The position numbers and the translations under genes were made by a program. The notes under the pieces were generated by a model that saw only the letters and a program-made list of their open reading frames with translations, searched no databases and had not been told where the DNA came from. A stretch of 64,000 nucleotides of DNA from CAZXGD01 sp046350455 (GTDB taxonomy: Bacteria > Planctomycetota > Phycisphaerae > Phycisphaerales > SM1A02): positions 1 through 64,000 of the forward strand of contig JAXMAM010000014.1 of the NCBI GenBank assembly GCA_046350455.1. The letters are read 5' to 3'. Shown here piece by piece: positions 27,469-37,151 of this stretch; the stretch's first letter is position 1; the number at the start of each line of letters is the position of its first letter.

Positions 27469-29694
27469 GTCGGTGCCGTCCACCGTGCCGTCCTGGTTCA
27501 GATCGCCAAGGCCAGGCTTGCCCCAAGATCCCAGCAGGAGGCCCAGGTCCGTGCCGTCCACGTGTCCATCGGTGTTCAGATCCGCTGGCGCGTAGGGGCA
27601 GCCGCTGAGCTCCACGCTCACGTCGTCCACCCCTGCCTCCACCACGGAGCCAGCGCCCAGGTCACGCGCGCGGAACCGGATGCGGAAGGATCCCGGGGCC
27701 GGCAGGAAGCTCTGCAGCCTGGTGCGCCGCTCCACCCAGGCGCCTGCGTTTTCCGTGACATCCTCCAGCAGCGTCCAGGTGGTGCCGTTCTGCGTCCACT
27801 CCACCGGCATGCTGTCTGTGTTGGGCGCGGAGCCCTGGTTGTTGGAGTACCAGCGCCAGTACACCAATTCTGCCTGCAGGTTGGAGCCGTCGAGCCATGG
27901 CGAGGTGATCGTGGTGATGCCTCCGTCCACGTCGGCCGCGCCCACTGATCCGCCAAAGACGCCCTGCCCCGTCACCCAGCAGCGCGAGCCCGTGGCAGAG
28001 TGATCGTCCTCTGGCTGCGCGCCGGTGCCCACGGGATCCACGCGCGTCCAGATGCCGGAGGTGGCGGTGTCGTCAAGCGCTCCCACCGTCCAGCCCTGGT
28101 CGGTCTCGCAGTCGTCGCGGAAGAGCGTCTGTGTGTCGCGCACCTCTGCGCTGTACAGCGTGGCGGGCGCCCCACCAGGCAGCACCGCGCTGCGGGTGGC
28201 GCCCACAGCCTCGAACCACCACTGCACGGTCTGGCCGCACGGCGCAGGCGGAAGCGTGGCTGCGTAGAGCGTGCCCACTCCAGTCATGGGCAGCGCCTGG
28301 AACGGCCCCTGCGTGCCCACCCGCACGTGCAGCAGCACGCTGCTCACAGCGCCAGTGGTGGCCTGCACCTGCACGCTCACCTGGGTGGGCCGCGCGGAAG
28401 GCACATGGTCCGGCATGATGCTGTTGGGCAGGATGACCGCAGGACCCAGCACGCCCTCCATCAGCGCCAGCGCGCCCTGCATGTTCTCGCGCGCGCACGG
28501 CAGGATCTCCTCTGGCGGCATGACGAAGCCGTACGCGCCAGTGTCGCGTACCTCGATGGTGAAGCTGGTGACGCCCTGGTCGCCGTAGGTCCAGTCCACG
28601 CTTCCGCCCGACGCGGGATAGATGGTGGTGTAGATGGGACCAGCCACGTAGGTCAGGCCGTTGGTGGCCTGGATGGCGTACTGCATGCCGCCACCCACTG
28701 CCGCGTGCAGCGCGTTGTCCGGACAGAGGGCGCTGGTCCAGGCCCACGGCCACATCACCAGCTGGCTGTACGAATGCAGGTCTAGCGAGCCAGCGATCTC
28801 TGGGTGCGCGATGTAGAAGTCACGCAGCGCTGCGGTCTCTGGCGCAGAGAACGGCGCGCTTCCGCGATAGGTGTCGTTGCTGCCCTGGGGGCTCGCGCCT
28901 TCACCTCCCCACTGGTAGCCCCAGTTGCGGTTGGGGTCGGTGCCCATGCTGCCATCCCCGTTGGGCTGGCGGTTCTTGCGCCAGAGGCGCTCGTTGGTCC
29001 AGGTGTACTCGTAGCCATCCACGTTCACCACCGGGATCACGTAGATGACGGCGCTGTCCAGGAGCGCACCCATGCGGGCGTCGGTATCGGCTGTCTCAAG
29101 CAGGCGGTCCGCCAGATACATGGCGGTCATGGGCGTGGCCCACTCGCGCGCGTGCTGGCATGCGTCGATCAGAAAGGCTGGTGCGTTAGCGGGCGCGTTG
29201 CGCGTGATGCGCAGGCCGCGGATGGGCTTGCCCAGATAGCTGCTGCCCACCGTGAACACGCTGGCGCGGCCAGGGTGCTGCGCGGCCAGTTCATCCAGGC
29301 GCGCGTTGATGGCCGCCAGGTTCTTGAAGTCTGCGAACCAGTCTTCTGCAGCGATGCCGCCCTCTGCGATGGCGTCCAGGCGTGCTGCCTCTGCGTCAAT
29401 GCGCGCCTGGAGGTCGGGGATGAGCACGTCGTAGGTCAGGCCGGCGGCGTCCAGCGCCTTCCTCTGCGCGGGCGTCACGCGCATGTCAAAGGCGCCGATG
29501 CCAGAGCCGTGCGACCACAGGTCGTCGGTCAGCGCCAGCGCCGCCTGCAGCTGCCGGGTGGTCTCCACATGGACGCGCACCACGCTGTCGCCGTCGTACC
29601 GGCGGCGCTCGGTTTGGCCGGCGCCGTGGGTGGATGCGCCCAGGAGCGCCAGGCCTGCAAGGAATCCAAGGGCAGCAGGGAGCATGCGGTTCAT
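27439..29694 (-). CDS. Secreted M14 zinc carboxypeptidase with two C-terminal dockerin-like repeats
   Basis: A 751-residue exported protein. Signal peptide to about residue 25; a propeptide-like region; the M14 domain with zinc ligands in DACQHAREWATPM (HxxE) and SLDLHSYSQLVMWPW (His) and the catalytic Glu in FTIEVRDTG; substrate-binding DPNRNWGYQW. Then beta-sandwich regions including a jelly-roll-like WTLLEDVTENAGAWVERRTRLQSF. The end has DLNTDGHVDGTDLGLLLGSWG and DLNQDGTVDGTDLGLLLGSWT, paired EF-hand-like calcium loops seen at the ends of many planctomycete surface proteins. Convergent with lolD, overlapping 30 bp; divergent from the ChaN-like gene by 42 bp. Confidence 0.88.
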
Positions 29695-29736
29695 GCCTCC
29701 AACATAGCCCGTCCGGGGGCGTAGACTGCGCTCCTT

Positions 29737-30792
29737 ATGGTTCGCGGACGCCAACTTGTGCTGGTTCTTGCCCTGGCGGCGCTGGCTGCGTGCAGCACCC
29801 GCGACCCGTACAACGACTTCCTCTGGTACTACCGCCCCGAGCCCGGCTCGGAGATGACGCCGCGCGAGCAGTCCGGCCCCTACATGCTGGGCATGTTCCA
29901 CGGCGAGGATGGCGCACCGCTCACGTGGACGGATGTCTCGGCCGGCGTGCGCTGGGCGGACATCGTGATCGTGGGCGAGCAGCATGACGACGCCAACGCG
30001 CACCTGGTGCAGACCACGCTGGTGGAGGAGACCATGGTGATGTGGCCCGGCAGCACGCTCTGCATGGAAATGCTGGAGCGCAATGAGCAGCCCCTGGTGG
30101 ACGCCTACATGGCGGGCACGCTGGACAAGGAAGAGTTCATCAAGCAGACCGAGAGCGCCGACTGGGCTGGCAAGGGCAGCTGGGTGAAGTTCTATCAGCC
30201 CATGATTGACGCAGCCCGCACCAACGGTGGCAAGGTGGTGGCGGCCAACGCGCCGCGCAAGTACGTGCGCCAGGCGCGCACCGATGGGTACGAGGCGCTG
30301 GCTGCGCTGCCGCCAAGCGAGCGCGCGCAGTTTGAGCTGCCCGCCGACGCGCCGCCAGAGACCTATCGCCAGCGCTTCAAGACGTTCATGACAGACAACG
30401 GCAACCCGCCCACAGACGAAGAGCTGGACACCATGCTGCGCTCGCAGCGGGTGTGGGACGCCACCATGGCAGACTCCATTGTGAAGGCGTACAAGGCGCT
30501 GCCGCGCAACGCCAAGGTGGTGCACGTGGTAGGCCAGTTCCACAGTGAGTACGACGGCGGGCTGGTCAGCGAGATCCAGGCGCGCGACGGCAGCGCCCGC
30601 ATCCTGACCATCTCGGTGCAGAAGGGCGCGGCCTACGCGCTGCGCGACGAGGACCGCGGCAAGGCGGACATCGTGATGTACGGCGCGCCCAAGGCGCCAT
30701 CGTGGACCGCCCTGCAGAGCTGGAAGAAGCCCGTGCAGGAGAAGCCCGCCGAGACCAGCGAGCAGCTGCCGGAGTGGGGGAAGGCGTACTGA
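29737..30792 (+). CDS. ChaN-family (heme-binding Tiki/EreA-like) lipoprotein
   Basis: A 351-residue lipoprotein: signal peptide with lipobox LAAC, Cys19. The ChaN fold is signalled by DIVIVGEQHDDANAHLVQTTLVEE (GExHxxxxxH), LCMEMLERNEQPLVDAYMAG, and KVVHVVGQFHSEYDGGL (GxxHxxxxxG). Relatives in other bacteria are linked to heme or iron uptake. A mid-domain insertion (about residues 155-215) is present. It stands alone between the divergent peptidase and a convergent STAS gene. Function beyond family is not known. Confidence 0.8.
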   Translation: MVRGRQLVLVLALAALAACSTRDPYNDFLWYYRPEPGSEMTPREQSGPYMLGMFHGEDGAPLTWTDVSAGVRWADIVIVGEQHDDANAHLVQTTLVEETMVMWPGSTLCMEMLERNEQPLVDAYMAGTLDKEEFIKQTESADWAGKGSWVKFYQPMIDAARTNGGKVVAANAPRKYVRQARTDGYEALAALPPSERAQFELPADAPPETYRQRFKTFMTDNGNPPTDEELDTMLRSQRVWDATMADSIVKAYKALPRNAKVVHVVGQFHSEYDGGLVSEIQARDGSARILTISVQKGAAYALRDEDRGKADIVMYGAPKAPSWTALQSWKKPVQEKPAETSEQLPEWGKAY

Positions 30793-30797
30793 CGCCT

Positions 30798-30814
30798 CGG
30801 ACGGACTTCGTCCG
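30798..30814 (+). terminator. Small hairpin after the ChaN-like gene
   Basis: CGGACG, loop GACTT, CGTCCG, 5 bp after the stop codon. No T-tract follows, so its role as terminator is doubtful. Confidence 0.3.
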
Positions 30815-30898
30815 GCTCTCAGTGCTGACGGAACCCCTGGGATCGCTTCCAGGACGCGTCCGTCTGAAGAACCGCCCGGTTGCCCGCGCGCAATGGGC

Positions 30899-31273
30899 TT
30901 ACTTCCCCAGCACCTTGTCCAGGTCTGCCTGGGTGTCAATCACTTTGTACAGCTTGTCCATCTTCATCATGGCCATCAGGCTGCGGAGGTCCTTGTTCAG
31001 GCCGTACAGCACAGGCTGGGCTCCTGCGGTGGCGGCAGCGTTGCGCGCTGCAATGCACATGCTGAGACCCATGGAGCTCATGAAGGCCACGCCGCTCAGG
31101 TCAAGCACCATGAACTTGATGGTCTTCAGCTTCAGGTAGGGGTTGATGTCCTCCTGAATGATGGGCGTCTCGCGCTGGCCGATGTTGGGGCCAGAGGGCT
31201 TGATCATCACCACTGGGCCATCCCAGGCGATCTCCACGAGCGGGGTCTTCTTGCGGTTGGGAGGCAGGTCCAT
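30899..31273 (-). CDS. STAS-domain anti-sigma factor antagonist
   Basis: A 124-residue STAS protein. IKFMVLDLSGVAFMSSMGLSMCIAARNAAATAGAQPVLYGLNKDLRSLMAMMKMDKLYKVI matches the family core; the usual DSSG is MSSM-G with serines kept. It is a second, distinct STAS protein in the window and is likely part of a partner-switching circuit using SpoIIE-type phosphatases such as that at 52973. sixA lies 48 bp upstream on the same strand, so the two may be co-transcribed. Confidence 0.85.
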   Translation of the reverse strand: MDLPPNRKKTPLVEIAWDGPVVMIKPSGPNIGQRETPIIQEDINPYLKLKTIKFMVLDLSGVAFMSSMGLSMCIAARNAAATAGAQPVLYGLNKDLRSLMAMMKMDKLYKVIDTQADLDKVLGK

Positions 31274-31321
31274 GACGGGAAACCTTGGGTATGCGGTTCA
31301 GGACGGGGCGTCCTTTATACC

Positions 31322-31810
31322 TCACTGGCGCGGGCGCAGCATGGCCGGGACCAGCAGGCCAGCCAGCGCCATGCTTCCGGGATCGCCTTCCAGCCAGGCC
31401 ACAGCGCCCTTGCGCATGACCACCGCCACACCGCCTGAGCCGCACAGCTGCGTGACCAGCATGCCCAGGACTGGTTCGTGCCCCACCAGCGCCAGCTTGG
31501 CCTGTTGTGGCTGCTCTGCCAGGAACTGCAGGATGCCAGGAATGCTGGCTGGGTCGGTGGTCTCCAGCAGCTTGGTCTGCGCTGGCTTGGGCCACTTGGC
31601 ACGGGCGCGCAGGATGGCGGCTGTCTGCCATGCGCGGGTCCAGCCGCTGGCCAGCACCAGGTCCACCTCGGGTTGCCAGCGGCGCAGGCGCTTGGCCACG
31701 CGCTCGAACTCCCGGGCGCCAACGCGGGTGAGCGGGCGGGCCGTGTCGTCTGGCCACGTCTCTACGTTGCGGTCTTCTGCCTTGGCGTGCCGGATGATGA
31801 AGAGTTGCAC
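31322..31810 (-). CDS. sixA: Phosphohistidine phosphatase SixA
   Basis: A histidine-phosphatase-superfamily protein of about 162 residues. VQLFIIRHAKAED is the catalytic RHG-type motif (RHA) at the N-terminus, LTRVGAREFERVAKRL and ASGWTRAWQTA follow, and VGHEPVLGMLVTQL supplies the second catalytic His. SixA removes phosphate from histidine of phosphocarriers; ptsH and ptsN are encoded at 38857-39622, possible substrates. GTG at 31810 is preferred since it sits 7 residues before the RHA motif; GTG at 31834 would add eight residues. It is divergent from hutI. Confidence 0.88.
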   Translation of the reverse strand: MQLFIIRHAKAEDRNVETWPDDTARPLTRVGAREFERVAKRLRRWQPEVDLVLASGWTRAWQTAAILRARAKWPKPAQTKLLETTDPASIPGILQFLAEQPQQAKLALVGHEPVLGMLVTQLCGSGGVAVVMRKGAVAWLEGDPGSMALAGLLVPAMLRPRQ

Positions 31811-31836
31811 GCGGGCATGGTAGTGTCGGTGCACCC

Positions 31837-33069
31837 ATGGCTGGCCAGCGTGTGATCTTTGAGAACGTCCGCATCGTGACGCCCCTGCCCAGCGCCAAGG
31901 GCCTGCCGCTGCGCGGGGCGGACGCGCGCACGCTGCGCGTGGTGCCGCGCGGCCACGTGGTCTGCCAGGACGGCCGGGTGACGAGCGTGGGAGAGTCGCC
32001 CGCGGCCGCCGACACAGCCGGAGCGCTGCGCGTGGATGGCGCTGGCCGCGTGCTGCTGCCAGCGCTGGTGGACTGCCACACGCACGCGTGCTGGGCTGGC
32101 GAACGCTGGGGAGAATGGGAGGCCAAGCGCGCGGGCGTGCCCTACCTGGAGATCCTGAAGCACGGCGGCGGCATCATGAGCACGGTGCGTGCGGTGCGCG
32201 CTGCGTCTGAAGACAACCTGGCTGGCATGCTGGCGGGGCGACTGGTGGAGATGCGCGCCTGTGGCACCGGCGCTGTGGAGGTGAAGACTGGCTACGGCCT
32301 GGATACCGCCACAGAACTGAAGATGCTGCGCGCCATCCAGCGCGTGGCCGGCCGCTGGCCAGCGCCAGTGGTCCCCACGCTCCTGGCTGGGCACGCGCTG
32401 GACAAGGACAATCCGGCGCAACTGCAAGACATGCTTGACCTGGTGCCGCAGGCAGCACAGCTCGCGCCAGGCATCGCTGTGGATGCATTCTGCGAGGAAG
32501 GCGCGTGGACGCTGGACATGACGCGCGCACTGCTGGAGCGCGCGCACGCCGCGGGCCTGCCAGTGCGCCTGCACGTGGACCAGTTCAACGCGCTGGGTGG
32601 ACTGGAACTGGCCCTGCAGCTGGGTGCGCGCAGCGTGGACCACCTGGAGGCCACCACCAGCGATGGCCTCCGCGCGCTGGCGGCCAGCAGCACCATCGGC
32701 GTGGCGCTGCCTGTGTGCGGCTTTGCGCTGGACGGCCGCTATGCCAACGCGCGCGCGCTGCTGGACCACGGCGGCGCGCTGGCGCTGGCCAGCAACTGGA
32801 ATCCTGGCTCTGCGCCCAGCCCGAGCGTGGCGTTTGCGGCGGCGCTGGCCTGCCGCTTCATGGGGCTCACGCCGGCCGAGGCGCTGGTGGCCATCACGTG
32901 GAACGCTGCGTGCGTGCTGGGGCTGCAGGACCAGTGTGGCGCCATCGCGCCGGGCTATCGCAGCGACCTCATCCTGCTGCCGCACACAGATGAGCGCGCC
33001 CTGTGCTACGAGGTGGCCAGCAGCGGGCCAGATGCGTCGCTCCTGGGCACAGACCTGCGCGTGAAGTAG
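31837..33069 (+). CDS. hutI: Imidazolonepropionase
   Basis: A 410-residue amidohydrolase of histidine degradation that opens imidazolone-5-propionate to formiminoglutamate. Metal site LVDCHTHACWAGERWGEWE, substrate loop YLEILKHGGGIMSTVRAVR, EVKTGYGL, LHVDQFNALGG, SVDHLEAT and ASNWNPGSAPSPS are all HutI features (usually SDFNPGS). Length is normal. No hutH, hutU or hutG is nearby, so the rest of the pathway must lie elsewhere. map follows after 42 bp on the same strand. Confidence 0.92.
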   Translation: MAGQRVIFENVRIVTPLPSAKGLPLRGADARTLRVVPRGHVVCQDGRVTSVGESPAAADTAGALRVDGAGRVLLPALVDCHTHACWAGERWGEWEAKRAGVPYLEILKHGGGIMSTVRAVRAASEDNLAGMLAGRLVEMRACGTGAVEVKTGYGLDTATELKMLRAIQRVAGRWPAPVVPTLLAGHALDKDNPAQLQDMLDLVPQAAQLAPGIAVDAFCEEGAWTLDMTRALLERAHAAGLPVRLHVDQFNALGGLELALQLGARSVDHLEATTSDGLRALAASSTIGVALPVCGFALDGRYANARALLDHGGALALASNWNPGSAPSPSVAFAAALACRFMGLTPAEALVAITWNAACVLGLQDQCGAIAPGYRSDLILLPHTDERALCYEVASSGPDASLLGTDLRVK

Positions 33070-33111
33070 CGCTGCAGGCGTTGCGCGCAAACGGGGTACG
33101 CTGCGCGATCC

Positions 33112-33927
33112 ATGCTGGTGACCGACCCCAAGGATGTTCAGCACGCGCAGGCTGCCGCGCACAAGGTGGTGCAGACGCATCAGGCGCTGGTGGATTTCCT
33201 GCGCGTGGGCATGACCCTGGCGCAGATTGATCAGTTCGTGGGCGAGACGCTCTCGCGCCTGGAGTGCGCCAGCTGCTTCCTGGGCTACAAGGTGCGCGGA
33301 CATCCGCCCTTCCCCAGCCACGCGTGCCTCAGCCCCAATGACTGCGTGGTCCATGGCACGCATCTGATGACCAAGCAGCCCATGCAGGAGGGCGACATCC
33401 TGTCCATTGACATCGGCGTGCGCTCCAAGGGGTGGATCGGCGACGCTGCGTGGACGTACGCGTTTGGCACGCCTTCCAAGCAGTGCGCAGAGCTGATGGA
33501 GACCGGCAAGGAGAGCCTGCGCCGCGGCATCGCTGCCATGCAGCCGCGACGCCCGCTCATGGACTGGGCCAAGGCTGTGCAGGGCTACGTGGAGAAGGAG
33601 CAGAAGATGCATCTGATCCGCGGTCTGGGCGGGCATGGCATCGGCCGCAGCCTGCATGGCCCGCCATACATCAGCAACGTGGTGCCCTCCTACCCAGGAG
33701 AATGGGGCGAAGCGTGGCAGCCGTGGGTGCCGGGCATGCTGGTGGCCGTGGAGCCGATGATTGCGGCAGGCACCACCGAGACGCGCTCTGTGGGCAAGGA
33801 GTGGCCTGTGTGGACCGCGGACCGCAGTCCAGCCGTGCACTACGAGGCTGACGTGCTGATCACCGAGGAAGGGCCGCGCAACCTCACCGCAGCGCTCTTT
33901 GAGCTGCCAGATCAGATCACGCGCTAG
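33112..33927 (+). CDS. map: Methionine aminopeptidase type I
   Basis: A 271-residue enzyme that removes initiator methionine from nascent proteins. All five metal ligands are visible: Asp in LSIDIGVRSKG and GDAAWTYAFG, His in RGLGGHGIGRSLH, Glu in MLVAVEPMI and Glu in VHYEADVLIT; the substrate His is in FPSHACLSPNDCVVHG. SLHGPPYISN is typical of MAP type I. The start ATG at 33112 is clear. It is 15 bp upstream of the oligopeptidase gene. Confidence 0.96.
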   Translation: MLVTDPKDVQHAQAAAHKVVQTHQALVDFLRVGMTLAQIDQFVGETLSRLECASCFLGYKVRGHPPFPSHACLSPNDCVVHGTHLMTKQPMQEGDILSIDIGVRSKGWIGDAAWTYAFGTPSKQCAELMETGKESLRRGIAAMQPRRPLMDWAKAVQGYVEKEQKMHLIRGLGGHGIGRSLHGPPYISNVVPSYPGEWGEAWQPWVPGMLVAVEPMIAAGTTETRSVGKEWPVWTADRSPAVHYEADVLITEEGPRNLTAALFELPDQITR

Positions 33928-33942
33928 TACGCTACTGCGACC

Positions 33943-36030
33943 ATGATCTGGAATCTTGCTCTCGCCGCGCTGCTCTCCTTCGCACCGCCTACCACCACTG
34001 CCAAGCCCACCACCGACACCTACTTCTCCGAGCAGGTGGTGGACCCCTACCGGTGGCTGGAGTCCCTTGAGAAGGACAGCCCAGAGGTCAAGGCCTGGAC
34101 CGACGCGCAGCTGGCCAACACCCGCAGCGTGCTGGACGCGCTCCCCTGCCGCGGGGCGCTCTCCAAGGAGTTCGAGAAGCTGATGACCATTGACGCGTTC
34201 TCTGCGCCGCGCATGCGCGAGAACCGCTACTTCTACAGCGAGCGCACTGGCACCATGAACCAGGGCATCGTGCGCATGCGCATGGGCTTTGATGGCGCGC
34301 CCACCACCATCCTGGATCCCAACACCATGGACTCCAAGGGCCTGGTGGCGCTGGACTGGTGGGACCCCAACTGGCAAGGCACCATGGTGGCCTACGGCAG
34401 CAGCTTTGCTGGCAGCGAGAACAGCACGCTGAAGATCCTGGACGTGGACAGCAAGAAGATGCTGCCCGATCAGATCGAAGGCAAGGTTGACTTTGGCGGC
34501 TGGAGCGCGGATGGCAAGGCCTTTGTGTACAGCCGTCTGACCGACCCCAAGAACCCCTACAGCCGCGTGGTCTTCTGGCACGTGCTGGGCACCGCAGTGG
34601 ACAAGGACATCGAGCTGCTGAAGCAGACCTCCGACAGCCGCGTGCCTGGCGCTGGCATCAGCCGCGACGGCAAGTGGCTGGTCTTCTCCGTGAACGAGGG
34701 CTGGGGACAGAACGATGTGTCGGTGGCACCGGTGGCTGCGCTGGGCAGCCCTGGCGCCCTGGCGATGACCGACGTGGCCAAGGGGCTTCCAGCCACGTTT
34801 GCGCCGGTGGATGTGATCAACGGCACGCTGTACATGGTGTCCACGCTGGGCACGCCCAAGGGCTCGCTGGTGGCAGTGGATCTGAAGAATCCAGCGCAGG
34901 CCAACTGGCGCACGGTGGTGCCAGAGGCGCCAGACATGGTGCTGAACGGCGTTCAGGTGGCCAAGGGAATGTTCGTGATCAACTGGGAGAAGGACGCCAG
35001 CACGCGCATCACCCGCCACGGCATGGACGGCAAGCCGATGGGCGATGTCCAGCTGCCCGGCCTGGGCACGGCTGGCATCAGCGTGGAGGACACGCGCACC
35101 GAGGCGTTTGTGTCGTTCGCCAGCTACAACAGCCCACGCACCGTCTATCGCCTGGATCTGGCGCAGCCCAAGCCAGCGTTCACGGTGTGGGCGCGTCCCA
35201 GCGTGCCAGCCAAGCTGGACGACCTGCAGGTCACGCAGATCCGCGCCACCAGCAAGGACGGCGCCAGCGTGCCAGCGTTCGTGGTCATGAAGAAGGGCAC
35301 GGCCATGAACGGGCAGAACCCCACCGTGCTCTACGGCTACGGCGGGTTCAACGTCAGCCTGACGCCTGAGTTCATTCCCAGCATCGTGCCGTTCCTGGAG
35401 CGCGGCGGCATCTACGTGGTGGCCAACCTGCGCGGCGGCCAGGAGTACGGCGAGGACTGGCACAAGGCCGGCATGCTGGGCAACAAGCAGAACGTGTTCA
35501 ACGACCTGTACGCCGTGGCAGAGAAGCTGATCGCGGACAAGTACACCAGCACACCGCACCTGGCGGTGATGGGTGGGTCGAACGGCGGCTTGCTGACGGG
35601 CGTGGCGGTCACGCAGCGGCCAGATCTGTGGTCGTGCGCCATCAGCGCAGTGCCGCTCCTGGACATGCTGCGCTATCACAAGTTCCTGCTGGCCAAGTAC
35701 TGGGTGCCTGAGTACGGCAGCAGCGAGGACCAGACCCAGTACGCCTGGCTGAAGGCGTACAGCCCCTATCAGAACGTGAAGCCAGGCACCAAGTATCCAG
35801 CAGTGCTGTTCACGGCGGGTGAGAACGACAGCCGCGTGCATCCGCTGCACGCGCGCAAGATGGCGGCGCTCATGCAGGCCAGCACGGCCAGCGATCCTGC
35901 TGCCAAGCCCATCCTGCTGTATGTGGACCGCGAGGCTGGTCACGGGCAGGGCAAGCCGCTGGCGGCGCGCATCAAGGAGACCACCGACCAGTGGGCGTTC
36001 CTGATGTGGCAAACCGGGCTGTGCAAGTGA
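33943..36030 (+). CDS. Prolyl oligopeptidase family serine peptidase (S9A)
   Basis: A 695-residue protein with an N-terminal signal-like segment (MIWNLALAALLSFAPP), a beta-propeller domain, and an alpha/beta hydrolase domain. DPYRWLESLEKDSPEVKAW is the S9A opening; the nucleophile is in MGGSNGGLL, the Asp in GENDSRVHPLHARK, and the His in EAGHGQGK. NLRGGQEYGEDWHKAGML is also diagnostic. It cleaves proline-containing peptides, probably in the periplasm. Its TGA overlaps the purN GTG start (GTGA). Confidence 0.95.
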   Translation: MIWNLALAALLSFAPPTTTAKPTTDTYFSEQVVDPYRWLESLEKDSPEVKAWTDAQLANTRSVLDALPCRGALSKEFEKLMTIDAFSAPRMRENRYFYSERTGTMNQGIVRMRMGFDGAPTTILDPNTMDSKGLVALDWWDPNWQGTMVAYGSSFAGSENSTLKILDVDSKKMLPDQIEGKVDFGGWSADGKAFVYSRLTDPKNPYSRVVFWHVLGTAVDKDIELLKQTSDSRVPGAGISRDGKWLVFSVNEGWGQNDVSVAPVAALGSPGALAMTDVAKGLPATFAPVDVINGTLYMVSTLGTPKGSLVAVDLKNPAQANWRTVVPEAPDMVLNGVQVAKGMFVINWEKDASTRITRHGMDGKPMGDVQLPGLGTAGISVEDTRTEAFVSFASYNSPRTVYRLDLAQPKPAFTVWARPSVPAKLDDLQVTQIRATSKDGASVPAFVVMKKGTAMNGQNPTVLYGYGGFNVSLTPEFIPSIVPFLERGGIYVVANLRGGQEYGEDWHKAGMLGNKQNVFNDLYAVAEKLIADKYTSTPHLAVMGGSNGGLLTGVAVTQRPDLWSCAISAVPLLDMLRYHKFLLAKYWVPEYGSSEDQTQYAWLKAYSPYQNVKPGTKYPAVLFTAGENDSRVHPLHARKMAALMQASTASDPAAKPILLYVDREAGHGQGKPLAARIKETTDQWAFLMWQTGLCK

Positions 36031-36635
36031 GCGCAGCGGGCGGGCCGTTGGTGCTAGGTGCGCTGGTGTCTGGCACAGGCCGCTCGGTGCTCAACCTGCA
36101 CCAGGCCATCCAGTCTGGCGCGCTGCGCGCAAGGCTGGCGGTGGTGGTGGCGCTGCGCCCAGACGTGCCAGCGGTGGAGAAGTGCCGTCAGCACGGGCTG
36201 ACCGTGGTGGTGGTGTCACCAGAGCCAGCAGAGACGTTGGACGATCGGCTGGACGCTGCGCTGCGCGCGCACGGCGTGGAAGTGGTGTGCCTGTGCGGCT
36301 ACCTGCGCAGGTTTCGAGTGGGCGCGTGGGCGGGTCGGGCGGTGAACATCCATCCAGCGCTGCTCCCTGCGTTTGGCGGCAAGGGCATGTATGGCCAGCG
36401 TGTGCACGAGGCCGTGCTGGCTGCAGGCGTGGCAGAGAGTGGCTGCACCGTGCATCTGGTGGACGACGAATACGACCACGGTCCCACGCTGCTCCAGCTC
36501 CGCTGCCCGGTGCTGCCCGGCGACACGCCCCAGACCCTGGCCGCCCGCGTGTTCGCTCTTGAGTGCCAGGCCTACCCCGCCGCGATCGAGAAACTCGTGC
36601 CTGGCACGGGTGTCCCTACTTTCCACTGGAAATAG
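36027..36635 (+). CDS. purN: Phosphoribosylglycinamide formyltransferase with repeat-encoded C-terminus
   Basis: A 202-residue folate-dependent transferase of purine synthesis. LVSGTGRSVLNLHQAI (GxGxNL phosphate loop variant), GYLRRFRV, NIHPALLPAFGGKGMYGQRVHEAV (catalytic Asn and His) and the Asp in HLVDDEYDHGP are present. GTG at 36027 overlaps the oligopeptidase stop. The last residues, after AAIE, read KLVPGTGVPTFHWK and are encoded by the dispersed element f1 (36590-36623) plus a short spacer; the stop TAG shares its G with element f2. The native C-terminus has therefore been replaced or extended by repeat DNA. Confidence 0.92.
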   Translation: MSAAGGPLVLGALVSGTGRSVLNLHQAIQSGALRARLAVVVALRPDVPAVEKCRQHGLTVVVVSPEPAETLDDRLDAALRAHGVEVVCLCGYLRRFRVGAWAGRAVNIHPALLPAFGGKGMYGQRVHEAVLAAGVAESGCTVHLVDDEYDHGPTLLQLRCPVLPGDTPQTLAARVFALECQAYPAAIEKLVPGTGVPTFHWK

Positions 36636-37104
36636 AAAGTGGTGCCTGGCACGGGTGTCCCTACTTTCGGGAAGCAGGCGAAGCTGCTGTTCGACACGTC
36701 TGTCCGGTGCCGCTGAGCAGGCTGATCAGCGGGGCGTGTCAATGGGTTTGCTGGCCGCTGGGAAGAGCGGCCCAGCCGATGCCGCGCAGCCGCGTCTGCA
36801 TCGCCTTTGGCCATCCACCAGCTATCCACCGTTCTCGGGCTCGGACTCCTGCGTGTGACGCCCTCTCGCCCGGGCGTGCGCCGTTCCCACCGTCCGCCGC
36901 CCAGCCGCACGCCCGCGCTCCCGCCGTTCGGCCGCCCCGCGCGCCCCACTGTCTACCCGCTCCCGTTCCCGCTCCCCTTCTGCGCCCGCTCCCGTTCCCG
37001 CGCCCGATCCCACACCCGAGCCTCCCACCCGCCCGGAAAGGAGGGACAGGAGTGCCAGGCACGAGTTTCCGAAAGTAGGGACACCCGTGCCAGGCACCAA
37101 TTTC
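36590..37104. repeat. Bracketed repeat unit 3 (elements f1, f2 ... g1, g2)
   Basis: Two plus copies at 36590-36623 and 36635-36668; two minus copies at 37036-37069 and 37071-37104. The interior of about 370 bp is GC-rich, lacks the core seen in units 1, 2 and 4, and shows no credible gene; it has a C-rich purine-poor run on the plus strand from about 36880 to 37020. f1 is inside the purN reading frame and f2 joins its stop codon. Confidence 0.85.
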
Positions 37105-37151
37105 TTTTTTCTGTGCAGCGCGGGGCGGAATTGGGCGTAAGGTTGTGTGAG

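Noticed and set aside
31762..36012. A minus-strand open frame of over 1400 codons opposite hutI, map, the oligopeptidase and purN
   Set aside because: It is antisense to four well-supported genes, its translation is His/Ala/Arg-rich without domains, and it follows from third-position GC bias. Similar shadows opposite gyrA, ftsH and fusA were dropped for the same reason.
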